From Firmicutes bacterium UBA5201 (GTDB lineage Bacteria; Bacillota; Clostridia; Peptostreptococcales; Acidaminobacteraceae), in assembly GCA_002412775.1 (NCBI GenBank), contig DHVT01000025.1:223354-257736 (forward strand): 34,383 nucleotides of DNA, read 5' to 3'. Of this stretch, positions 16,442-25,302 are shown one piece after another. The notes beneath the pieces are model-generated. The model was given only the letters and a program-made list of their open reading frames with translations. It searched no databases and was not told where the DNA came from. Made by a program: the position numbers and the translations under genes. The first letter of the stretch is position 1, and each line of letters begins with the position of its first letter.

Positions 16442-17161
16442 ATGAAAAAAAGCAAATGGTTGATTTTGACACTGAGCATGTTGACAGTTTCCTTGTTGAT
16501 AGTGGGATGCGGGTCAACTGACGCGGACCCTGGATATGTGGTGGATGATAAACCCGCACCTGAAGAGACCCCTACAGCAGAAGAAGCACTAGAACCAACA
16601 ATTGAACCTGAACCAGAAGAGGAAGAAGAGAGTGCGGCGGATCTCATAACCGACAATCCAACAGCGGACAGTTATTACTATGAGTACGTGGTATCCATAG
16701 ACGGAGCCGAACAAGTGGGATTCAAGATCTGGTCCTATGACAATCGAATCCGCTTTGAAGGCGGTATGGATGGGGAAACCTTCTATCTCGACTATAATAA
16801 AAAAGAGGGACTTCTTTACATGCCCGCAGAGAAAACCATGATCAAAATGCCACTTGAATCCATTGACAACGAGTGGGATTCACCATTCTTGATGACAGCG
16901 GATCTCGAAGATTCGGCAATTGCCGGAATGAAATACGTAGGTGACGAAAACCTGGATGGCAAAGATTGTGCTGTATATGAATACGAGTCCGGTGAAGGAA
17001 AAACCACCTATTACATTTGGAAGGATGAGGGTATCGTCATTCGATTGAAAGTGCAAATGGCGGGTGGAAGCACCTATGAATACTATTTCAAAGACCTGAT
17101 CATCAACGAAAATTTCGAAATGGAACTTGAAATCCCCGATGATGTTCAGATCATAGGCTAG
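16442..17161 (+). CDS. Lipoprotein with LolA-like/DUF4412-type domain, function unknown
   Basis: 239 residues. The start is set at the ATG at 16442 because AGGAG (16429-16433) lies 8 bp upstream; a GTG three codons earlier overlaps that site. The signal ends in the lipobox LIVGC (Cys23), followed by a long acidic, proline-rich linker (to about residue 62). The C-terminal domain reads YYYEYVVSIDGAEQVGFKIWSYDNRIRFEG, then YMPAEKTMIKM and GKDCAVYEYESGEGKTTYYIWKD. This beta-rich pattern resembles outer-membrane-lipoprotein-carrier-like domains found in Gram-positive lipoproteins. It starts 24 bp after the cyclase gene and could be the last gene of that operon. Confidence 0.8.
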   Translation: MKKSKWLILTLSMLTVSLLIVGCGSTDADPGYVVDDKPAPEETPTAEEALEPTIEPEPEEEEESAADLITDNPTADSYYYEYVVSIDGAEQVGFKIWSYDNRIRFEGGMDGETFYLDYNKKEGLLYMPAEKTMIKMPLESIDNEWDSPFLMTADLEDSAIAGMKYVGDENLDGKDCAVYEYESGEGKTTYYIWKDEGIVIRLKVQMAGGSTYEYYFKDLIINENFEMELEIPDDVQIIG

Positions 17162-17181
17162 GCGTTGGCTGTTTAAACGCC
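17161..17181 (+). other. Short hairpin at the end of the lipoprotein gene
   Basis: GGCGTT (17161-17166) pairs with AACGCC (17176-17181). There is no T-run, so it is not a standard intrinsic terminator. Confidence 0.4.
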
Positions 17182-17184
17182 ACA

Positions 17185-17273
17185 TGAACCACTGAACCAC
17201 TGAACCACTGAACCGCCGAACCGCCGTTTGCGTACCAGGTACGCAAACGGCGGTTCGGCGGTTCGGCGGTTCA
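17185..17273. repeat. Inverted repeat built from 8-bp tandem units
   Basis: Five 8-bp units (TGAACCAC three times, TGAACCGC, CGAACCGC) lead into CGTTTGCGTACC. This is mirrored by GGTACGCAAACG and three GCGGTTCG/A units. The 12-nt inner arms and the adjoining units pair perfectly; the outermost units have diverged (ACT versus GCC). No T-run follows. Confidence 0.85.
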
Positions 17274-17320
17274 CTTACTTTGCCGTATAAAAAAAACTAT
17301 ACGAGCATTTCAAATTATGA

Positions 17321-17326
17321 TAAAAT
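17321..17326 (+). promoter_or_regulatory. Candidate extended -10 for the M3 peptidase gene
   Basis: TGATAAAAT (TAAAAT at 17321-17326) lies 44 bp before the ATG. No good -35 is visible 17 bp upstream. Confidence 0.35.
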
Positions 17327-17369
17327 TTATTAAAGTATTAATTTGAGTACATAATAGGAGGAAGACCCA

Positions 17370-19064
17370 ATGAAATTCAGTTCATTTACTTATCAAAGAC
17401 CTGACATGACTGCCTACCAGGCAGAATTCAATCAGCAGATTGAAAATCTTAAGGGCGCGCCGACCGTGGAAAGTCAAATAGAGTGCATAGGTGAGATCAC
17501 CAAGCTCAGAAACGAGTTTGATACTGCTTCCACACTGGTGCACGTCAGACATTCCATCAACACTGAAGACCCGTTCTATGACGCGGAAAACGACTTTATA
17601 GATGAGACCACGCCCGCCTATACGGAGTTGGTGGACAAATACTATCGAGCACTCGGAGAATCTCCATTCAAAGAGGAACTCCGAAAAGTGTATGGCGATC
17701 ACCTTTTCAATATCATCGAAGTGAATCTCAAAACGTTCAAGCCGGAAATCATGGAAGACCTGAAACTCGAGAACGCCTTGTCATCAAAATACACGAAGCT
17801 CAGAACATCCGCCAAAATCATGTTCGAAGGAGAGGAACGCAATCTCTCTCAAATGGTGCCATTCTATGAGTCCAAAGACCGTGAAGTCCGAAAAGCCGCC
17901 CAAGAGGCTGCAACAAAATTCTTCGAGGACAACGAGAAGGCGTTCGACGACCTCTACCATGAACTGGTCCAGGTGCGCCATAGAATCGCCGAAAAACTCG
18001 GATATGAGAACTTCATCGAAGTGGGCTACATGAGACTCACAAGAACCGACTATGACATGAATGATGTCGCAACCTATAGAAAACAGGTGCTCAGAGATAT
18101 CGTACCTCTTGCCACCGAACTCAGAAAAAGACAAAAGGAACGTCTCAAGCTTGACGACCTCAAATATTACGACGAGCCATTGGCATTCACAAGCGGCAAC
18201 GCTACGCCTAAAGGCGACAGCAAATGGATTCTTGAAAACGGCAAGACCATGTATGAAGAACTCTCGAAGGAATCCGGAGAATTCATAAATTTCATGATGG
18301 ACGGTGAGCTGCTCGACCTTGAAGCTAAAAAAGGCAAAGCGGGTGGCGGGTATTGCACATTCGTACCGAACTACAAATCGCCGTTCATATTCTCGAACTT
18401 CAACGGCACCTCAGGCGACATAGATGTGCTCACACATGAGGCAGGCCACGCATTCCAGGTCTATCAAAGCAGAAACTACGAACTGCCGGAATACGTCTGG
18501 CCAACGCTTGAAGCCTGTGAGATCCATTCCATGAGCATGGAGTTCATCACTTGGCCGTGGATGGAAAAATTCTTCCTGGAAGATACGGACAAATACAAGT
18601 TCAATCATCTCAGCGAATCGATCCTGTTCATTCCTTACGGCGTGCTCGTGGATGAGTTCCAACATTTCGTCTATGCGAATCCACATGTGACACCGGAAGA
18701 GAGAAGAGCAAAATGGAGCGAGCTTGAAAAGCTATACTTGCCACACAGAATGTATGAGGATAATGATTTCCTTGAAAGAGGCGGATACTTCTTCAGACAG
18801 GGCCATATATTCTCGGATCCTTTCTACTACATCGATTATACGCTGGCACAAGTCTGTGCGTTCCAGTTTTTCGTCAAGACGAGAGAAGACAGGGAAAAAG
18901 CATGGAAAGACTATATCACTTTGTGTAACAAAGGTGGAAGCATGCCATTCACTGAACTCGTGAAGGTCGCGAATCTGTTCAACCCATTTGAGGAAGGCTC
19001 CATCAAAAGAGTCATTCCGGCTCTTAAGGCGTATCTCGATGGAGTGGATGACAACCAGTTATAA
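17370..19064 (+). CDS. M3-family oligoendopeptidase (PepF-like)
   Basis: Cytoplasmic zinc metallopeptidase of 564 residues that should degrade short peptides. The zinc motif HEAGH is at 356-360 in LTHEAGHAFQVYQS; Glu357 is catalytic and the third ligand is probably Glu384 in LEACEIHSMSMEF. The length fits the compact M3 subgroup common in Clostridia (oligoendopeptidase F proper is about 600). GDIDVLTHEAGHAF and the late FRQGHIFSDPFYYIDYTLAQ segment are typical of the family. The start ATG has AGGAGG 9 bp upstream. There is no T-rich terminator after it; a GC-rich hairpin at 19126-19146 follows. Confidence 0.93.
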   Translation: MKFSSFTYQRPDMTAYQAEFNQQIENLKGAPTVESQIECIGEITKLRNEFDTASTLVHVRHSINTEDPFYDAENDFIDETTPAYTELVDKYYRALGESPFKEELRKVYGDHLFNIIEVNLKTFKPEIMEDLKLENALSSKYTKLRTSAKIMFEGEERNLSQMVPFYESKDREVRKAAQEAATKFFEDNEKAFDDLYHELVQVRHRIAEKLGYENFIEVGYMRLTRTDYDMNDVATYRKQVLRDIVPLATELRKRQKERLKLDDLKYYDEPLAFTSGNATPKGDSKWILENGKTMYEELSKESGEFINFMMDGELLDLEAKKGKAGGGYCTFVPNYKSPFIFSNFNGTSGDIDVLTHEAGHAFQVYQSRNYELPEYVWPTLEACEIHSMSMEFITWPWMEKFFLEDTDKYKFNHLSESILFIPYGVLVDEFQHFVYANPHVTPEERRAKWSELEKLYLPHRMYEDNDFLERGGYFFRQGHIFSDPFYYIDYTLAQVCAFQFFVKTREDREKAWKDYITLCNKGGSMPFTELVKVANLFNPFEEGSIKRVIPALKAYLDGVDDNQL

Positions 19065-19092
19065 AAAAAATGAACAATACGTAAAATATAAG

Positions 19093-19121
19093 TTGAAAAA
19101 AGCTGGTTCTTCACATAAAAT
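19093..19121 (+). promoter_or_regulatory. Promoter of the glycine-cleavage operon
   Basis: TTGAAA (19093-19098), a 17-bp spacer and TAAAAT (19116-19121) are placed just ahead of the riboswitch. The predicted start is near 19128. Confidence 0.7.
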
Positions 19122-19125
19122 AAGA

Positions 19126-19146
19126 GGGGTGGATGAAATCCGCCCC
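19126..19146 (+). other. GC-rich hairpin at the predicted 5' end of the gcv transcript
   Basis: GGGGTGGAT and ATCCGCCCC pair with one wobble around GAA. No T-run follows, so it is more likely a 5' stabilising stem than a terminator. Confidence 0.5.
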
Positions 19147-19154
19147 AATTGAAG

Positions 19155-19357
19155 ATAGGACCAGTTGATGGTAATGCGAGATACCTTAAGAAGGTAGCCG
19201 AAGGAGCAATGTGAATGTTAGCCGACATGAGCAGAAACTCTCAGGCACAAGTAGTGTTATCGGATGGGACTCTGGAGAGACCTTTTAATAGGCACCGAAG
19301 GAAGAAGTGCGGTTTGGAATTTAAACTTGCGAATAACTCTCAGGTAAAGATACAGGG
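19155..19357 (+). ncRNA. Tandem glycine riboswitch (two aptamers)
   Basis: Two copies of the glycine-aptamer core are visible. The first has GCCGAAGGAGCAA (19197-19209) and AACTCTCAGGCAC (19236-19248). After a short CTGGAGAGACC linker, the second has CACCGAAGGAAGAAG (19283-19297) and AACTCTCAGGTA (19336-19347). Order, spacing and linker match the gcvT-associated tandem riboswitch. A terminator immediately follows, so glycine binding most likely prevents termination and turns on gcvT and the downstream genes, as in Bacillus. The 5' boundary is approximate. Confidence 0.95.
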
Positions 19358-19408
19358 GTATACAGGGGGCACCTAGCATTGCTATGTCCACTTGTATACC
19401 TTTTTTGT
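19358..19408 (+). terminator. Riboswitch expression-platform terminator
   Basis: GGTATACA (19358-19365) pairs with TGTATACC (19394-19401), extended by imperfect GGGGG/CCACT pairing, and TTTTTT follows. It sits between aptamer 2 and gcvT, so it is the regulated terminator. Confidence 0.88.
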
Positions 19409-19478
19409 TTACAAAGGTGAGGTTAAAGCCGTGTAAAAAGGGCATAAAAGAAACGTATAGAATGAAGGAGGTCGTATT

Positions 19479-20582
19479 ATGGATTCAGTTAAAAAAACGG
19501 CGCTTTATGACGCGCACGTGGCACTTGGTGGTAAAGTCATCGATTTCGCAGGATGGGCATTGCCTGTTCAATACGAAGGAATCCTTGAAGAGCATGAAGC
19601 AGTCAGAAACGCAGCGGGCATATTCGATGTGTCCCACATGGGTGAAGTGGAAGTTAAAGGCCCGGGCGCATTCGATTTCGTACAAAATCTTGTGACCAAT
19701 GATGTGTCGACACTTGAGGACAACCAAATCCTTTATGGTATGATGTGTTATGAAAACGGTGGAGTCGTTGACGATTTACTCGTATACAAATTCGAGCAAG
19801 ATTTCTTCTACCTTGTCATCAATGCCAGCAATGTCGACAAAGACTTCGCTTGGATGCAGGAACAAAGCAAAGGTTTCGACGTTGAACTCAACAATGTTTC
19901 CCCTGAAGTTTCAGAAGTGGCGATCCAAGGTCCTTTGGCTCAGGATATTCTACAAAAGGTTGTCGATGTCGATCTTTCGGAAATCAAATTCTTTTATTGC
20001 AACCGCAACGTGACCATCGAAGGTGCCAAATGTCTCGTTTCCAGAACTGGCTACACTGGCGAGGACGGATTTGAGGTCTACACGGACAACTCAAGCATTG
20101 AAAAAGTATGGAACGCGCTTATGGCAGTCGGTGCACCAATGGGACTCAAACCGGCTGGACTCGGTTGTAGAGACACACTTCGTTTCGAGGCGGCATTACC
20201 GCTTTATGGCAACGAAATCGACGCCGACATCACGCCGCTTGAGGCAGGTCTTGGTTTCTTCGTGAAACTCGGCAAAGAAAACTTCATCGGCAAAGACGCC
20301 CTTGTCGCTCAAAAGGCGAATGGACTTCCTAGAAAGACCGTAGGCTTCGAGATGGCAAAAGGTATTCCTAGACATGGTTATGAAGTCGTATCAGGCGATG
20401 AGGTCATTGGTGTGGTTACAACCGGTTACTTGTCACCTACACTGGGGAAAAATATCGGAATGGCGCTCATCGACTCAAAATATGGCGAAATGGGCTCCGA
20501 AATCGGAATAAGAGTACGTAAGAATGTGTATCCTGCAACAGTTGTCAGCAAAAGATTTTATCAGAAAAATTATAAAAAATAG
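19479..20582 (+). CDS. gcvT: Glycine cleavage system T-protein (aminomethyltransferase)
   Basis: Transfers the aminomethyl carbon from the lipoyl arm of H-protein to tetrahydrofolate, releasing ammonia and 5,10-methylene-THF. 367 residues, the normal length. Recognisable segments are FAGWALPVQYEG, GIFDVSHMGEVEVKGPGA, SRTGYTGEDGFEVY, GLGCRDTLRFEAALPLYGNE and the C-terminal GVVTTGYLSPTLGKNIGMALI barrel. AGGAGG lies 7 bp before the ATG. It is the first gene of the operon, directly under riboswitch control; the H-protein gene follows after 95 bp. Confidence 0.96.
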   Translation: MDSVKKTALYDAHVALGGKVIDFAGWALPVQYEGILEEHEAVRNAAGIFDVSHMGEVEVKGPGAFDFVQNLVTNDVSTLEDNQILYGMMCYENGGVVDDLLVYKFEQDFFYLVINASNVDKDFAWMQEQSKGFDVELNNVSPEVSEVAIQGPLAQDILQKVVDVDLSEIKFFYCNRNVTIEGAKCLVSRTGYTGEDGFEVYTDNSSIEKVWNALMAVGAPMGLKPAGLGCRDTLRFEAALPLYGNEIDADITPLEAGLGFFVKLGKENFIGKDALVAQKANGLPRKTVGFEMAKGIPRHGYEVVSGDEVIGVVTTGYLSPTLGKNIGMALIDSKYGEMGSEIGIRVRKNVYPATVVSKRFYQKNYKK

Positions 20583-20677
20583 GCAATAAGCAAAGTAATT
20601 TACGTTATACTGTTACCAAGGGACCTAAATCCCCAAAATAAAAAATAAGATGATGAGAATTCACAGGAGGTATGGCT

Positions 20678-21061
20678 ATGAAAATTGTTAACGGTTTGTA
20701 TTATACGCAAGATCACGAGTGGATAAAATTGGAAGGTAACGCCGCATATGTCGGTATCACAGATTTCGCCGCACATGCACTTGGCTCAATCGTATTTGTG
20801 GAACTTCCGGAAGTAGACACTGAAATTGAAGCGGAAGAAAACTTTGGAACAATCGAATCAGTAAAAGCGGCTTCTGACATGTTGATGCCTGTCACTGGAA
20901 AAATAATTGAAGTAAACGAAGATCTTGAAAACGATCCTTCACTCATCAACAGCGATCCATATGAAAACTGGATCTGTAAAATCGAAATCGCAAACAAAGC
21001 TGATCTCGATGAGTTGATGAATGCTGAAGAATACGAAGCATTCTGTAAAGAGGAGGCGTAA
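20678..21061 (+). CDS. gcvH: Glycine cleavage system H-protein
   Basis: Lipoyl carrier that shuttles the aminomethyl group between P-, T- and L-proteins. The start is placed at the ATG at 20678: AGGAGG (20665-20670) is 7 bp away, whereas an ATG at 20672 is only 1 bp from it. This gives 127 residues. Lipoylation site Lys63 lies in ESVKAASDMLMPVTG, the usual hairpin motif; GYYTxDHEW-like YYTQDHEWIK is at the N-terminus. The stop directly abuts the gcvPA start (TAAATG). Confidence 0.96.
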   Translation: MKIVNGLYYTQDHEWIKLEGNAAYVGITDFAAHALGSIVFVELPEVDTEIEAEENFGTIESVKAASDMLMPVTGKIIEVNEDLENDPSLINSDPYENWICKIEIANKADLDELMNAEEYEAFCKEEA

Positions 21062-22411
21062 ATGAGGTTTCCCTACATCCCAAATACAAAACAGGATGAG
21101 GAAAAAATGTTGAATGTGCTCGGACTGGATTCTGTGGACCGTCTTTTTGACGATATCCCACAGTCCATCAAACTGGGCAGACGTTTGAACCTTGACATTC
21201 CCCGTTCTGAATCTGAAGTCAGCAAAATGGTCAAACATCTTGCGAATAAAAACCTAAGCACAGAGGAACTCGTTTGTTTTAGAGGCGCCGGTGCTTATGA
21301 TCACGCGATTCCATCAGTGGTTCACCACTTGATTTCGCGTTCTGAGTTTTACACAGCATACACACCTTATCAACCTGAAATCAGCCAAGGCACACTTCAG
21401 GCGATATTCGAATATCAAACCATGATCGCGAACATCACTGGCATGGACGTTGCAAACGCTTCCATGTACGATGGCGCATCTGCTACTGCAGAAGCTGCGA
21501 TGCTCGCATCAGCCAACCAAAAAGGCGATACGATTCTGATCTCCGAAACAGTCAATCCTGAAGTCAGGGATGTCGTAAAAACCTATATGCGATTTTACAA
21601 CATCAAAGTTGTGGAAATCCCTGCAAAAGACGGTTTGACAGATGTTGCGGCCCTAAGAGGACTCGCAAGCGCCGACACAGTTGGCGTGATCATCCAGACT
21701 CCAAACTTCTTCGGAAACATCGAAGATTGTACTGAAGCGGTTGAAATCGCTCATGAAAACAAGGCGCTCTTCATCATGAATGTCGATCCTATCTCCCTAG
21801 GTCTTTTAAAGACACCTGGTGAATACGGTGCGGACATTGCAGTGGGAGAAGGTCAAGTACTCGGCAACAGCCTCAACTACGGTGGACCATACCTCGGTTT
21901 TATGGCGTCGAGCACAAAACAAATGCGTAAACTTCCAGGTCGTATCGTCGGACAGACAGTCGATCTCGATGGCAAGCGCGCGTTCACATTGACACTTCAA
22001 GCACGTGAGCAACACATCAGACGTGAAAAAGCGACTTCCAACATCTGCTCCAACCAGGCGCTCAATGCTCTTGCGGCGACCATTTACATGGGACTGCTCG
22101 GCAAAGAGGGGATGGCTGAAGTGGCTGAGCAATCAGCGACAAAAGCATACTATGCAAAACAGGAATTGATCAAAACAGGCAAATTCAGATCTGTTTATGA
22201 TGCGCCTTTCTTCAGGGAGTTTGTACTTGAAACGGATATCGACATCGAAGACCTCAACAAACAACTTGCTGACAAAGGTTTCCTGGGCGGCTATAACTTA
22301 GGTAAAGATTATCCATCAGATAAAAACCGTGTTCTTTTCTGCGTCACTGAAAAACGTACAAAAGATGAAATCGATTGTCTGGTAAAAGCAATGGAGGAAA
22401 TCACATGGTAA
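21062..22411 (+). CDS. gcvPA: Glycine dehydrogenase (decarboxylating) subunit 1
   Basis: N-terminal half of the split P-protein (449 residues). With GcvPB it decarboxylates glycine and loads the aminomethyl group on H-protein. Family segments include RFPYIPNTKQDEEKML at the start, FRGAGAYDHAIPSVVHHLISR, YTPYQPEISQGTLQAIFEYQTMI and the SNICSNQALNALAATIYM region. It starts one base after the gcvH stop with AAGAGGAGG upstream. Its last codons overlap the gcvPB start (ATGGTAA), a sign of coupled synthesis of the two subunits. Confidence 0.96.
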   Translation: MRFPYIPNTKQDEEKMLNVLGLDSVDRLFDDIPQSIKLGRRLNLDIPRSESEVSKMVKHLANKNLSTEELVCFRGAGAYDHAIPSVVHHLISRSEFYTAYTPYQPEISQGTLQAIFEYQTMIANITGMDVANASMYDGASATAEAAMLASANQKGDTILISETVNPEVRDVVKTYMRFYNIKVVEIPAKDGLTDVAALRGLASADTVGVIIQTPNFFGNIEDCTEAVEIAHENKALFIMNVDPISLGLLKTPGEYGADIAVGEGQVLGNSLNYGGPYLGFMASSTKQMRKLPGRIVGQTVDLDGKRAFTLTLQAREQHIRREKATSNICSNQALNALAATIYMGLLGKEGMAEVAEQSATKAYYAKQELIKTGKFRSVYDAPFFREFVLETDIDIEDLNKQLADKGFLGGYNLGKDYPSDKNRVLFCVTEKRTKDEIDCLVKAMEEITW

Positions 22412-23862
22412 AATACGATCAGCTTATTTTTGAAATATCAAAAGAAGGCAGAAAAGGGTATGCATTTCCCGGATGCAAAGTTGATAATGTGAATCTTGAT
22501 GAAATGATTCCATCGGCTCTGAGACGCGGAACTGAAATCATACTTCCTGAAGTGAGTGAGCCACAACTCGTGAGACACTACACTCAGGTCAGCATGAAGA
22601 ACTTTGGCGTGGACACCGGATTCTATCCGCTCGGTTCATGTACAATGAAGTACAACCCAAAAATCAATGAGGATATGGCATCACTGTCTAAATTCTCCGC
22701 ACTTCATCCCCATCAGGATGAAAATACCGTTCAAGGTGCTCTCGAACTCATGCACAACCTTTCAGGCATGCTCAGTGAAATCGGCGGCATGGATGCGTTT
22801 TCGCTCCAACCGGCAGCTGGCGCACAGGGTGAACTTGCGGGACTCATGATCATCAAGGCATACCACGAGAAGCGTGGCGATTTCAAACGTACCAAAATCA
22901 TCGTTCCTGACTCTGCGCATGGTACCAACCCTGCCAGTGCTCACGTTGCCGGTTTTGACGTGGTTGAGATCAAATCCACAAGAGATGGCGCCATCGATAT
23001 CGAGAACCTCAAAGCGGCACTTAACGATGAGATCGCAGGCCTCATGCTCACCAACCCGAGCACACTTGGTCTTTTCGAGAAAAACATCGTAGAAATCGCT
23101 AAACTGGTCCACGAAGCAGGCGGACAGCTCTATTATGACGGTGCGAACCTCAATGCGATCATGGGACAAACACGCCCTGGCGACATGGGATTTGACGTCG
23201 TTCACTACAATCTCCACAAAACTTTCACAACGCCACACGGCGGTGGCGGCCCTGGTTCAGGACCTGTGGGCGTCATGAAACACCTCGAGCCATTCTTACC
23301 GAAACCTGTGGTCACAAAAGTCGGCGACACTTTCACACTGGACAACAACCGTCCGGACAGTATCGGCAGACTCAAGAGCTTCAACGGCAACTTCGGCATC
23401 TTGGTGAGAGCGTACACTTACATCCTCACAATGGGCGCTGAAGGCCTCACAAGAGTATCCGAGATGGCGGTTCTCAACGCGAACTACATCCAGGAAAAAT
23501 TGAAAGCCTATTACACATTGCCAGTAGATACGATCTGCAAGCATGAATTTGTTCTTGCGGGTCTTAAAAATGAACTCAGCACATGCAGCACACTTGATGT
23601 TGCGAAGAGACTTCTGGATCATGGATACCATCCTCCAACAATCTACTTCCCGCTCATCGTGCCTAATGCGATCATGATTGAACCGACCGAGACAGAAAGC
23701 CTTGAAACACTTGACGCTTTCATCGACGTCATGATTCAGATCAGCAAAGAAGCGGATGAGAATCCAGAGCTTCTTAAAAATGCGCCTACAACCACTGTCA
23801 TCCGCAGAGTGGATGAGGTCATGGCAGCGCGTTCACCAATCCTCAAATGGGAAAAACAATAA
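22405..23862 (+). CDS. gcvPB: Glycine dehydrogenase (decarboxylating) subunit 2
   Basis: PLP-carrying C-terminal half of the split P-protein. The start is at the ATG at 22405, because GGAGG (22393-22397) lies 7 bp upstream, giving 485 residues. The Schiff-base lysine is Lys272 in VVHYNLHKTFTTPHGGGGPGSGP, with the glycine-rich phosphate loop behind it. PDSAHGTNPASAHVAGF and YPLGSCTMKYNPK are further family hallmarks. The start overlaps the gcvPA stop by 7 bp. The lpdA gene follows after 16 bp. Confidence 0.96.
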   Translation: MVKYDQLIFEISKEGRKGYAFPGCKVDNVNLDEMIPSALRRGTEIILPEVSEPQLVRHYTQVSMKNFGVDTGFYPLGSCTMKYNPKINEDMASLSKFSALHPHQDENTVQGALELMHNLSGMLSEIGGMDAFSLQPAAGAQGELAGLMIIKAYHEKRGDFKRTKIIVPDSAHGTNPASAHVAGFDVVEIKSTRDGAIDIENLKAALNDEIAGLMLTNPSTLGLFEKNIVEIAKLVHEAGGQLYYDGANLNAIMGQTRPGDMGFDVVHYNLHKTFTTPHGGGGPGSGPVGVMKHLEPFLPKPVVTKVGDTFTLDNNRPDSIGRLKSFNGNFGILVRAYTYILTMGAEGLTRVSEMAVLNANYIQEKLKAYYTLPVDTICKHEFVLAGLKNELSTCSTLDVAKRLLDHGYHPPTIYFPLIVPNAIMIEPTETESLETLDAFIDVMIQISKEADENPELLKNAPTTTVIRRVDEVMAARSPILKWEKQ

Positions 23863-23878
23863 TTAGGAGGCTGCATTC

Positions 23879-25279
23879 ATGCAAAAGAGAATCGTCGTTA
23901 TAGGTGGCGGACCGGGAGGTTATGTTGCCGCGATCAGAGGCGCCCAGCTGGGTGCCCAGGTCACGCTCATAGAACGCCATAAAATCGGGGGCACTTGCCT
24001 CAATTACGGGTGCATACCTACAAAGACGCTTTACAGAAATGCGGAGCTTCTCAACACATTAAAACACATTGATGATTTTGGAATCAGTGTGGGTGAAGTT
24101 TCAATTGATGTGGATAAAATCCAAAAGCGCAAAGACGAAATCGTCACCCAACTCGTCACAGGTATAGAGCAACTCATCAAAGTCAATGACATCGACGTGA
24201 TTCAAGGTTCGGCATCTTTCGTTTCAGAGGACACGTTGCTCGTGACCAAAGAAGATGGAGAGACATTCCACATCACTTGCGACGACATCATCGTCGCTTC
24301 AGGATCCAAACCGAGCATGTTACCACTCGAAGGCATAGATTTGCCTGGCGTGATCACAAGCAAGGAACTCCTGGAATTCGAATCGGTACCGAAGCGTTTG
24401 GTCATCATCGGCGGAGGCGTCATCGCCATGGAGTTCGCGGGCATTTTCGCAGCCATGGGCAGTGAGGTCGACGTAGTCATCAGAAGCGATCGTTTCCTTA
24501 AGGAAGTCGACTCTGAGATCACAAAGCGTTTTGCACCGTATCTCAAGAAAAAAGGCATCAATCTTCACAAGAATGTCAGTTTCGTCCGAATCGAAAAGAC
24601 TGAAGACGGAATAGCACTTGTAGGTGAGACCAAAAAAGGCGAAGTGAAATTCCCTGCGGACCAGATTCTGGTTTCCACAGGCCGTTCACCAGTACTCGAA
24701 GGCCTCAACCTCGAAGCCGCTGGCATTGAATATACACGTAAAGGCATCACAGTCGATGCCCACTATAAAACAACTGCTAAAAACATTTATGCAATCGGCG
24801 ATGTCAACGGTAAGATCATGTTGGCCCACGCCGCATCACATCAAGGAATCGCTGCTGCCGAAGCCATCATGGGCATAGAGCATAAGGGTAACCACGATGT
24901 GGTACCGAACTGTATATTTGTATTTCCGGAGATCTCTAGTGTGGGGCTTTCAGAAGATGAAGCTGCAGAAAAGGGCATCGAAATCAAAAAAAGCAAATTT
25001 ATGTTCGGTGCCAATGGCAAAGCGCTCAGTATCGGAGAACCCGAAGGCTTCATCAAAGTCATTTCCGACATGGATGATGTCATTCTCGGCGTTCACATCT
25101 TGGGACCTCATGCGTCGGATTTGATTCATGAAGGTGCGCTGGCCATCACAAGTGGCCTCAAGGTGGACGACATAGCAAACACGATCCACGCCCATCCGAC
25201 ACTCGGAGAGGCTTTTGCTGAAGCGACAATGGGACTGAAAGGCGAAGCCATTCACATGGCACCGATTAAAACGAAATAG
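23879..25279 (+). CDS. lpdA: Dihydrolipoyl dehydrogenase (L-protein)
   Basis: Flavoprotein that reoxidises the reduced lipoyl arm of H-protein with NAD+, making NADH. 466 residues with FAD-binding GGGPGGYVAA (9-18), redox disulphide GGTCLNYGC (Cys40, Cys45), NAD-binding GGGVIAMEFAG near 177-187, FAD motif YAIGDVNG near 305 and the C-terminal His-Glu pair HAHPTLGEAF. AGGAGG precedes the ATG. Placement between gcvPB and glyA assigns it to glycine cleavage; as the only lipoamide dehydrogenase seen here it could also serve other complexes. Confidence 0.95.
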   Translation: MQKRIVVIGGGPGGYVAAIRGAQLGAQVTLIERHKIGGTCLNYGCIPTKTLYRNAELLNTLKHIDDFGISVGEVSIDVDKIQKRKDEIVTQLVTGIEQLIKVNDIDVIQGSASFVSEDTLLVTKEDGETFHITCDDIIVASGSKPSMLPLEGIDLPGVITSKELLEFESVPKRLVIIGGGVIAMEFAGIFAAMGSEVDVVIRSDRFLKEVDSEITKRFAPYLKKKGINLHKNVSFVRIEKTEDGIALVGETKKGEVKFPADQILVSTGRSPVLEGLNLEAAGIEYTRKGITVDAHYKTTAKNIYAIGDVNGKIMLAHAASHQGIAAAEAIMGIEHKGNHDVVPNCIFVFPEISSVGLSEDEAAEKGIEIKKSKFMFGANGKALSIGEPEGFIKVISDMDDVILGVHILGPHASDLIHEGALAITSGLKVDDIANTIHAHPTLGEAFAEATMGLKGEAIHMAPIKTK

Positions 25280-25302
25280 TAGAAGATCAAGGAGAGCGTG
25301 AT

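Noticed and set aside
17185..17273. CRISPR-like short repeats
   Set aside because: Units are 8 bp, contiguous without spacers and arranged as an inverted repeat, unlike CRISPR arrays.
22762..23238. 158-residue open frame on the minus strand
   Set aside because: Antisense to gcvPB, whose motifs and codon pattern are clear; the frame is a by-product of its codon bias.
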